Shown: one piece after another, positions 7,798 through 13,996 of the stretch
Layout of the letters: each line of letters begins with the position of its first letter
Numbering within the stretch: position 1 is the stretch's first letter
Source: Bacillaceae bacterium OF18-1A
GTDB taxonomy: Bacteria > Bacillota > Bacilli > Bacillales > Bacillaceae_G
Assembly (NCBI GenBank): GCA_027694045.1
Contig: JAQEWB010000017.1
Coordinates: 1-31,375 of the forward strand
Reading direction: 5' to 3'
DNA: 31,375 nt
Translations under genes and position numbers: made by a program
The notes under the pieces: generated by a model
The model's database searches: none
What the model saw: the letters and a program-made list of their open reading frames with translations, nothing else
What the model was told of the DNA's origin: nothing

Positions 7798-8107
7798 GTC
7801 CTAATACTCCCTTACCGCCTTTCGTATTCAAAGTACTAATTCTTTCCGCTCCGGTAATAAGTGGTTTTGCTCGTTTAATTAAATTTTGCGTAGACTCTAA
7901 CGTTAACGATGCCTGGTGCGCACCTTCACTACCCCCTACTTCAAAAACATATACCGCATTCGGTTCATCATTAGAAGTACTTACAATATACACTTCACAC
8001 GCGTCCAATGACTTCAGCGATTCCGCTGCCTCTAACAAAATATCTGCTAATACATCTCGATTACTTTCTTCTATAGTAAATTTCCCATACAATCCGAAGT
8101 TACTCAT
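7784..8107 (-). CDS. Antibiotic biosynthesis monooxygenase-like small protein
   Basis: Protein of 107 residues that looks like a member of the ABM/YgiN dimeric alpha-beta barrel family. Features are an N-terminal beta strand (FGLYGKFTI), a helix (RDVLADILLEAAESL), a strand pair around CEVYIVSTS and NAVYVFEVGGS, and a helix near SLTLESTQNLIKRAKPLI. Such proteins are small cofactor-free monooxygenases or quinone- or heme-handling enzymes. No substrate can be deduced. The start has GGAGG followed by GGGAAAA before the ATG, a strong ribosome binding site. The C-terminal codons and stop are part of the terminator stem shared with the convergent O-antigen-ligase-like gene, so the last residues (QKNA) are partly dictated by RNA structure. 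Family assignment is by general resemblance. Confidence 0.72.
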   Translation of the reverse strand: MSNFGLYGKFTIEESNRDVLADILLEAAESLKSLDACEVYIVSTSNDEPNAVYVFEVGGSEGAHQASLTLESTQNLIKRAKPLITGAERISTLNTKGGKGVLGQKNA

Positions 8108-8185
8108 TTTTCCCCCTCCTTAGTTATATCAATCCCCTTATCCAAACTAATATTTCTACATCAATGCATATGTTTCCTATCAAAA

Positions 8186-8215
8186 AAAGACCGAATCATA
8201 TTATGACTCGGTCTT
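8186..8215 (-). terminator. Terminator downstream of the 40-residue gene
   Basis: AAGACCGA (8187-8194) pairs with TCGGTCTT (8208-8215); TCAT/ATGA extends the stem past a bulge. The minus strand then runs into seven T. Its orientation implies a leftward transcript, supporting the small gene at 8280-8402. Confidence 0.8.
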
Positions 8216-8224
8216 CTACTTTTT

Positions 8225-8283
8225 CTATCCCGTTATTCGCCAGGCACCCCGGTTGATAAGGACTGATTAAAGTTTCACTTTAT
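8225..8283. repeat. Degenerate copy of the dispersed repeat
   Basis: Read on the minus strand it starts AATAAAGTGAAACTTTAATCAG and ends ATAACGGGATAG, i.e. the two ends of the repeat family, with the interior replaced by a short unrelated or deleted stretch. The TAA stop of the 40-residue gene lies at its edge. Confidence 0.65.
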
Positions 8284-8402
8284 TTTTTTTTGAAATACTT
8301 TACTAAGCCGATAACAGCGAAACATATAGCTATTATCATAATTACAGAAATTACAACACCTATAGGGTTAACAACAATATAATTAGTTTTTCCGCTTTCC
8401 AT
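8280..8402 (-). CDS. 40-residue single-pass membrane microprotein
   Basis: A short gene encoding MESGKTNYIVVNPIGVVISV followed by IMIIAICFAVIGLVKYFKKK. GGGGAG lies 9 nt upstream of the ATG at 8402. The protein has a short polar N-terminus, one hydrophobic helix of about 26 residues, and a lysine-rich tail (positive-inside topology, N-terminus out). A well-formed terminator follows in the correct orientation (8186-8215), and another terminator upstream separates it from patB2, so it looks like its own small transcription unit or a readthrough product of patA2-patB2. Function is unknown. Proximity to an MBOAT/SGNH pair recalls DltX, the small partner of DltB, but the C-terminal aromatic motif of DltX is absent here. 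Confidence 0.65.
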   Translation of the reverse strand: MESGKTNYIVVNPIGVVISVIMIIAICFAVIGLVKYFKKK

Positions 8403-8435
8403 TTTTCAACACTCCCCTTCACTATTAATGCATCT

Positions 8436-8482
8436 AAAAAAACAGCCACTGAACTCCGATAAAATATCAAATCTCAGTGACT
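8436..8482 (-). terminator. Terminator of the patA2-patB2 unit
   Basis: AGCCACTGA (8444-8452) pairs with TCAGTGACT (8474-8482) with one mismatch on DNA (a G-U pair in RNA), followed on the minus strand by GTTTTTTT. It lies just after the patB2 stop. Confidence 0.75.
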
Positions 8483-8493
8483 ATTTTATATTT

Positions 8494-9525
8494 TTATTGA
8501 AACGACGCCTGAATCTCCTCCAGCACCTCGTCAATATTATCTTTCGTAATAACAATACCGAAGTCTTTCGGCACATTACTATCTTCTTCATTCACAACTT
8601 TATGTGCAATCATCTTCCCGATTTCTGGTCTAAAATGATGACCATCCATATAATTATCTAAATTCTTTGTTACAGAATTTAAATACATGAAATGGTGTAC
8701 TTCACCAAACACATCTACAGCGTCATGGAGCCACCTTTTATAATCTTCCCATCGTCCGGATTGAATCATCGCACGGAACAACGGCTCTGAAACAGGCGTT
8801 GTAAATATGTAAAACTTCGTATTCGGATTATGGGCTTTTACAGTACCTAATATTTCTTTCATATTTTGATACTCATAATTCCCGCCATAAATCTCTCTAC
8901 TAAACTTATCTACTTGCGCCGCAATCTGTGCATCGCGCTCTTCTTTCGTATACTCACGCATCGACTTTACGTTTTCACGATTATATCGATCGATAGCTGT
9001 ATTGTGATGAATGGAATTTTCAATTGTATTTTTAGAATAGGTAATCCCGTCCATACTCACATACGATTTAATTGGATAGAGTAAACTTTGTGCCTGTTTA
9101 ATATACGTTTCTGGTTTATCAAAACCAATTTCTCTATTTTTGTTCGTTCCAAGGAAATCTAAACCGATCACAATTGATGATAATTCCTTACCTTTTTGTT
9201 CTTTTGCATATTCAATGTATGTATCATATTCACGCGGATCTGTACTACTTACCGCATAGTTAAACGCATTTAATCCAATAAAATCATTTTCATCAATAAA
9301 AGTCGTTCTACTACTTCCAAGTATAACGCCATCATAAGTAAACGGACGATATGTTATATAGTTCGTTTTTTGTTGCCTCTCATTAAAGCCAAACTGAACA
9401 TCATTCCACTTATTTTTTTGTGGGAATAACCAAAGTGAATCTATATAGCTATTAAATATTCCAACACCTGCAAGTGGAACAACAACACATACAAAAACGA
9501 AAATAAGCCAATGTTTGTTTTTCAT
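8494..9525 (-). CDS. patB2: SGNH-like SCWP O-acetyltransferase PatB2
   Basis: Membrane-anchored extracytoplasmic protein of 343 residues, partner of the MBOAT protein encoded just upstream. One N-terminal anchor helix (residues ~5-25) is followed by an SGNH/GDSL-type domain. VILGSSRT contains the nucleophile-type serine block, and DGHHF near the C-terminus matches the DxxH block. The proposed role is transfer of acetyl groups, delivered across the membrane by PatA, onto the secondary cell wall polysaccharide. The ATG at 9525 lies just after GGTGGAG. A GTG at 9534 immediately follows the patA2 stop but has no ribosome binding site. The gap to patA2 is 9 nt, so the genes should be translationally coupled. 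The '2' label follows the gene order remembered from B. anthracis (eag, patB1, patA1, patA2, patB2) and is less certain than the family. Confidence 0.8.
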   Translation of the reverse strand: MKNKHWLIFVFVCVVVPLAGVGIFNSYIDSLWLFPQKNKWNDVQFGFNERQQKTNYITYRPFTYDGVILGSSRTTFIDENDFIGLNAFNYAVSSTDPREYDTYIEYAKEQKGKELSSIVIGLDFLGTNKNREIGFDKPETYIKQAQSLLYPIKSYVSMDGITYSKNTIENSIHHNTAIDRYNRENVKSMREYTKEERDAQIAAQVDKFSREIYGGNYEYQNMKEILGTVKAHNPNTKFYIFTTPVSEPLFRAMIQSGRWEDYKRWLHDAVDVFGEVHHFMYLNSVTKNLDNYMDGHHFRPEIGKMIAHKVVNEEDSNVPKDFGIVITKDNIDEVLEEIQASFQ

Positions 9526-9534
9526 ATTCTCCAC

Positions 9535-10992
9535 CTAGAAATTAAAGTATAAAAACTCACTAATACTCGTTAAATGCAACACACTATACACAAGTAATAT
9601 TGCAGTAAATAACGCTGTCCATAGTGTCGGACGGAATGAGTCTTTTAACTGAATTGAATTTTTTAAGAAGAAACTAATACATAATGCCCCGAAAATGTAC
9701 GCTACCATTTTCGGATCTAATAAAGATACATGATATCCTTCTGTAAATGAAACACCGTACTCTTTTAAAAATTGCAATTTCTCTATTATAAATGTTGGGA
9801 ACACACTATTTGCTAGCTCGAATCCGCTAAATCCAAACATTCCTTTCAACACTTTCACTGCATCATGCATCGATGTTGCTCTAAAGAATACCCACGTTAT
9901 ATTAATGAAGAAAAACGTTACAAGCCATCCGGCCCAGGCCGGCATACGCCCTCCTGCTTTACTCCATAAACGATGAATGACAGAAGCTAATCCGTGCAAG
10001 AATCCCCAGAAAATAAACGTCCAACCAGCTCCATGCCAAAGTCCACTAATTAAAAAGACAATCATAATATTGACGTATGTACGCGTAATCCCTTTCCGAT
10101 TTCCTCCAAGAGAAATATACACATATTTCGTTAAAAACTGGCTTAATGTCATATGCCAACGATGCCAAAAATCTTGTATATTCACCGCTTTATATGGTGA
10201 ATTAAAGTTTTGAGGTAATTTAATATTAAACATTAATGCAATACCAATTGCCATATCGCTATATCCACTAAAATCAAAGTATAGCTGGAATGTAAATGCT
10301 AACGATGAAAGCCACGCTTCCACAAATGTTAGCGACTGCTGCACATCAAACCCTTCACGTACAAGAGGTGACAATACGTCCGCAATCCCTACTTTTTTGA
10401 AAATACCAATCGCAAATACGAAAATCCCAAGAACGATATAATTTGATTGCCAACGCTTTTTACTACTATCCGCAAACTGCGGCATAATGTGCGCATGATG
10501 CACAATTGGCCCTGCAATAAGCTGCGGGAAAAACGTTACAAACAATGCGTAATCAAGAAAATGACATTTCTCCGTCTCTCCGCGATACGTATCTACTAAA
10601 AATGCGATCTTCTGAAACGTATAGAAACTAATCGCAAGCGGTAACGTTAATGATAATAATGTAAAATGAGTTCCAAATAACGAATTCACATTTTGTAAAA
10701 AGAAATCATAGTACTTGAAATAACTAAGCATTCCAATATTAAATATTAATCCTACTGTTAAAAGAATCTTACTCTTATATTTCACAAGCCGCATTCCGAT
10801 AAAGTAGTTCACAATAAGCGACACTAACATGAGCGGCAAATATTTCACATTCCAATAACTATAGAAAAATAAAGATGCTGCCACAAGCCAAGCTTTCGCT
10901 AAAGTAGTTTGTCCAAATTTATTTAATAAAAAATATAAAAGAAATGCTATCGGTAAAAATAAAAAAATAAACTCAAATGAGTTAAATAACAC
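9535..10992 (-). CDS. patA2: MBOAT acyltransferase PatA2
   Basis: Membrane-bound O-acyltransferase (AlgI/DltB-like) of 485 residues with about 10-11 transmembrane segments. MBOAT landmarks are visible: FDFSGYSDMAIGIALMFN, PQNFNSPYKAVNIQDFWHRW, and SGLWHGAGWTF containing the conserved family histidine. The protein ends in FLYFNF, the C-terminal aromatic motif seen in AlgI- and PatA-like proteins and in DltX. It should move acetyl groups from a cytoplasmic donor to the outside for PatB2, which acetylates the SCWP. The start is GTG (10992), with AAGGGA about 9 nt upstream. A TTGACA promoter lies at 11030-11059. It is divergent from a second pair, patA1-patB1. Confidence 0.88.
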   Translation of the reverse strand: MLFNSFEFIFLFLPIAFLLYFLLNKFGQTTLAKAWLVAASLFFYSYWNVKYLPLMLVSLIVNYFIGMRLVKYKSKILLTVGLIFNIGMLSYFKYYDFFLQNVNSLFGTHFTLLSLTLPLAISFYTFQKIAFLVDTYRGETEKCHFLDYALFVTFFPQLIAGPIVHHAHIMPQFADSSKKRWQSNYIVLGIFVFAIGIFKKVGIADVLSPLVREGFDVQQSLTFVEAWLSSLAFTFQLYFDFSGYSDMAIGIALMFNIKLPQNFNSPYKAVNIQDFWHRWHMTLSQFLTKYVYISLGGNRKGITRTYVNIMIVFLISGLWHGAGWTFIFWGFLHGLASVIHRLWSKAGGRMPAWAGWLVTFFFINITWVFFRATSMHDAVKVLKGMFGFSGFELANSVFPTFIIEKLQFLKEYGVSFTEGYHVSLLDPKMVAYIFGALCISFFLKNSIQLKDSFRPTLWTALFTAILLVYSVLHLTSISEFLYFNF

Positions 10993-11029
10993 ACCATCTC
11001 TTCCCTTCTAAACAAATCACACCTTATTC

Positions 11030-11059
11030 ATCTTATCTTATCCAAATAGTGAGTGTCAA
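11030..11059 (-). promoter_or_regulatory. Predicted sigma-A promoter of patA2-patB2
   Basis: On the minus strand a perfect TTGACA (plus coordinates 11054-11059) is followed after 18 bp by TAAGAT (11030-11035), 4 of 6 matches to TATAAT. This predicts a 5' untranslated region of about 30 nt before the GTG start. Confidence 0.5.
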
Positions 11060-11219
11060 AAGGATTCCACACCGCTTTCCTTCTATTATATAGAATAATT
11101 ATTTTAATCGAATTATTAACATGATAAAATATTAAAGGCACTTTTATATAAAAGAATATATAATAGAAATGTCGGTTTTTTTGCACGAAATGTATTTTGA
11201 AAAAAGTGAGGAGAGTCCT

Positions 11220-12635
11220 TTGGTATTTAGTAGTTCAGTTTTCTTATTTATCTTTTTACCTCTCGTATTATTTTTCTATTTTATAGTGCGTGCCGAGCTA
11301 CGTAATTTCGTATTACTGGCATTTAGTTTAATTTTCTATGCATGGGGAGAACCACGATTCGTTCTTTTAATGCTCTTTTCCATCGTATTAAACTACTGCT
11401 TCGGCCTACTCGTGCATCATTATGATAAACGAAAAAATATGAAAGTCACGTTTTTAATTATGGCTGTGGTCGGAAATATTTTATTACTGTCTTATTTTAA
11501 ATATATTTCATTTTTCACAGACATTTTAAACAACGTATTACACTTATCTATTCATGTGGAACCTATTCCACTACCAATTGGAATTTCATTTTACACATTC
11601 CAAGCGATGTCCTATGTTATCGATATTTACCGTAAAGATGGAGAAGTTCAAAAGAATCCACTTAACTTAGCGCTATATATATCTATCTTCCCTCAGCTTA
11701 TTGCCGGACCAATTGTTCGTTACAATATCGTCGCTGAGCAAATTAAAACGCGCATCCATTCTTTTGAACGATTCACAGAAGGTATTCAAATTTTCGTTCT
11801 CGGACTAGCAAAAAAAATATTAATCGCCAACCAAGTCGGATTTGTCGCCGATAAAATCTTTGCCTTACCACCATCTGAAATGAGCGCTGGAACGGCATGG
11901 ATCGGCATTATCGCCTACACCCTTCAAATCTATTTCGACTTCTCAGGGTACTCTGATATGGCAATTGGGCTTGGAAAAATGTTCGGATTTGATTTTCCGA
12001 AAAACTTCAACTACCCATACATCTCTAAATCTATTTCAGAATTTTGGAGAAGATGGCATATTACACTTGGCTCTTGGTTCCGCGATTATATATACATCCC
12101 GCTCGGCGGAAACCGCGTTTCAAAACTAGCGAATTATCGTAACCTCTTCATCGTATGGGGATTAACTGGTTTATGGCACGGAGCTAGCTGGACATTTATC
12201 GCCTGGGGCTTATACTACGGCTTTATTATTTCAATTGAAAAAGCCGGATTCGAAAAAATATTAAACAAACTATGGAAACCGCTGCAACATGCATACGTAC
12301 TACTCATCGTCATGATTGGTTGGGTCTTTTTCCGAGCTGACAACTTCGCTTACTCGTTCCAATATTTAAAAGCGATGTTCGGCATGCAGCGAGCATCTTT
12401 CATCGATGACAACACAATGCTATATATACATGAATACATTGTCATATTTATCATCGCCTTTATCGCAGCGACACCAATTTTAAAACGTGTGAAAAACATA
12501 CTAGAACTTGCACCAAAAGCATACGTATTCACGATGCAAATTGTACGTCCTATATTATTACTAACATTATTTATGATTTCGATTATGTACTTGATCAACT
12601 CAACATATAATCCATTTATTTATTTCAGGTTTTAA
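11220..12635 (+). CDS. patA1: MBOAT acyltransferase PatA1
   Basis: Second MBOAT/AlgI-family acyltransferase, 471 residues from a TTG start at 11220. GAGGAG ends 6 nt before this TTG, and the resulting N-terminus (MVFSSSVFLFIFLPL) is typical of the family. The ATG at 11169 would add 17 polar residues and has no clear ribosome binding site. Motifs: YFDFSGYSDMAIGLGKMFGF, FWRRWHITLGSWFRDYIYIP and TGLWHGASWTF with the conserved histidine. It ends PFIYFRF, matching the C-terminal aromatic motif of the MBOAT/DltX systems. It pairs with patB1 downstream; the two lie 73 nt apart with a remnant of the dispersed repeat between. The expected role is export of acetyl groups for SCWP O-acetylation. A TATAAT at 11159-11164 is a possible -10, without a clear -35. 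Confidence 0.88.
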   Translation: MVFSSSVFLFIFLPLVLFFYFIVRAELRNFVLLAFSLIFYAWGEPRFVLLMLFSIVLNYCFGLLVHHYDKRKNMKVTFLIMAVVGNILLLSYFKYISFFTDILNNVLHLSIHVEPIPLPIGISFYTFQAMSYVIDIYRKDGEVQKNPLNLALYISIFPQLIAGPIVRYNIVAEQIKTRIHSFERFTEGIQIFVLGLAKKILIANQVGFVADKIFALPPSEMSAGTAWIGIIAYTLQIYFDFSGYSDMAIGLGKMFGFDFPKNFNYPYISKSISEFWRRWHITLGSWFRDYIYIPLGGNRVSKLANYRNLFIVWGLTGLWHGASWTFIAWGLYYGFIISIEKAGFEKILNKLWKPLQHAYVLLIVMIGWVFFRADNFAYSFQYLKAMFGMQRASFIDDNTMLYIHEYIVIFIIAFIAATPILKRVKNILELAPKAYVFTMQIVRPILLLTLFMISIMYLINSTYNPFIYFRF

Positions 12636-12639
12636 CTTA

Positions 12640-12690
12640 GCCCAATTAGTGGGGATGAACATCTCCTACTGATTAAAGTTTCACTTTATG
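12640..12690. repeat. Short copy of the dispersed repeat between patA1 and patB1
   Basis: Read on the minus strand it contains AAAGTGAAACTTTAATCAGT followed by an imperfect hairpin (AGGAGATG / CATCCCCACT) and AATTGGGCTA. It corresponds to the first ~50 bp of the longer copies. It is within the presumed patA1-patB1 transcript and could form a weak hairpin there. Confidence 0.65.
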
Positions 12691-12708
12691 TAGGAAGGAA
12701 AAGTTATT

Positions 12709-13899
12709 ATGAAAAAATTGGGGAACCTCGTCTTATTTATCGGTTTTCTCACCATTATCTTTTCATTTGGCATATTATCGTTACTCAAAACAGACCGAGA
12801 CATTTCACCTGTTGAAAATCGGCCGCTCGCTCAAAAACCATCTCTTACGAAAGAAGCTCTCTTAACTGGTAGCTTCTTTAAAGACTTTGAAACATACACA
12901 AATGATCAACTAATTGGAAGAGATGAGCTTATTAAAAACTATACACTTGCTCAAATTAAAATGGACAAGTCACTCATTAACGACATTATTTTAACTGATG
13001 ATAAATGGCTTCTAAAAAACCCAGCATGGACGAAAAAATATAATGAAATTAATCAAACCATGCCCGCTATAAACGACTTATCTCAGTTTTTAAAAGAACG
13101 AAACATTGAGTTTTACTTTGCTTTACCACCGTCAAAAACGAATGCACTATCATTTAAATTACCTTCCCATATTCACACATATGCACAGGAAAATTTAAAT
13201 TACTTTTTAACGAAACTTCCGGCGGACGTAAAGCCAATTAAACTCATGGAATACTTTAAAAAGAACTATACGAACGAAGAAATACAAGACATGTATTTCA
13301 AAACAGATCATCATTGGAACATGGACGGCGCTTTCGTAGGCTACCAATATATAATGAACACAATCGCGCAACAATCTTCTATATATAAAGGAAAAGAAAT
13401 AAAAAAAGAAGACTACACTCGTACGTGTGCTCCAAATAAACATTTAGTTGGAAGCTTCAACAATCAGCTATACCAACTGATCGATGCAACCGGAGAAAAA
13501 CTATGCTACTACACACCGAACGACAGTTTCAACTTCACGAGTGTAACCGCAAAAGATGTAAGTGGTAACGTGTATCAAAAGTTAGATGAAATATACGGTG
13601 TAGAAAAACAAAATGATATCACTTCATATGCAGGTTATTACACGAACGACTATCCAGAAATCGTCTTCGAAAATAACAATGCACCAAACGAAGTACGCGC
13701 CTTAGTCCTAAAAGACTCATTCGCAAACGCAATCGTGCCACACTTAGCACAAAGTTTCAAACACACATCCATCCTCGACCTTCGTCACTATCACGAAAAG
13801 GATGTATATCAATACATGAAAGACAACAACATTAACATGGTATTGTTCGTGTATAGTGATTCGAACTTGAGTGGGGACATGTTTAAGTTTAAACAATAG
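12709..13899 (+). CDS. patB1: DHHW-family SCWP O-acetyltransferase PatB1
   Basis: Extracytoplasmic SGNH-like O-acetyltransferase of 396 residues with an N-terminal anchor helix (residues 8-26). The DHHW signature is at residues 200-203 within KTDHHWNMDG, and the probable nucleophile is Ser337 in LKDSFAN. Together these give the Asp-His-Ser set of AlgJ/AlgX-like enzymes. PatB1 of B. cereus is described in the literature as the enzyme that O-acetylates secondary cell wall polysaccharides with acetyl groups supplied by PatA1, and this gene matches it in length, motif and place next to eag. AAGGA precedes the ATG. The TAG stop is embedded in a 20-bp perfect terminator stem. Different fold details from the PatB2 partner suggest the two pairs are not simple duplicates. 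Confidence 0.88.
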   Translation: MKKLGNLVLFIGFLTIIFSFGILSLLKTDRDISPVENRPLAQKPSLTKEALLTGSFFKDFETYTNDQLIGRDELIKNYTLAQIKMDKSLINDIILTDDKWLLKNPAWTKKYNEINQTMPAINDLSQFLKERNIEFYFALPPSKTNALSFKLPSHIHTYAQENLNYFLTKLPADVKPIKLMEYFKKNYTNEEIQDMYFKTDHHWNMDGAFVGYQYIMNTIAQQSSIYKGKEIKKEDYTRTCAPNKHLVGSFNNQLYQLIDATGEKLCYYTPNDSFNFTSVTAKDVSGNVYQKLDEIYGVEKQNDITSYAGYYTNDYPEIVFENNNAPNEVRALVLKDSFANAIVPHLAQSFKHTSILDLRHYHEKDVYQYMKDNNINMVLFVYSDSNLSGDMFKFKQ

Positions 13900-13940
13900 A
13901 AAGAAGCCTCTTGTAAAATATACAAGAGGCTTCTTTCTAT
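13896..13940 (+). terminator. 20-bp perfect hairpin containing the patB1 stop codon
   Basis: Arms 13896-13915 and 13921-13940 are perfectly complementary over 20 bp with a 5-nt loop (AAATA). The patB1 TAG (13897-13899) is inside the left arm. No true T-run follows on the plus strand; the second hairpin directly downstream supplies one. Confidence 0.8.
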
Positions 13941-13943
13941 AAA

Positions 13944-13977
13944 AAAAATCAGTGGGGATGAATCCCCACTGATTTTT
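13944..13977. terminator. Bidirectional terminator between patB1 and the EA1 gene
   Basis: Perfect 16-bp arms (13944-13959 and 13962-13977) with a 2-nt loop; core ATCAGTGGGGAT / ATCCCCACTGAT. T-runs follow on both strands, so it serves the leftward S-layer gene and the rightward patB1. Its core equals the first hairpin of the dispersed repeat family (AATCAGTGGGG), suggesting the repeat supplied this terminator. Confidence 0.85.
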
Positions 13978-13996
13978 CATTTTATCTATAATCGAC

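Noticed and set aside
8280..8402. The 40-residue protein as a DltX homologue
   Set aside because: It ends in KYFKKK and lacks the C-terminal aromatic FxYFxF-type motif, which is instead present on both PatA proteins; a terminator also separates it from patB2.
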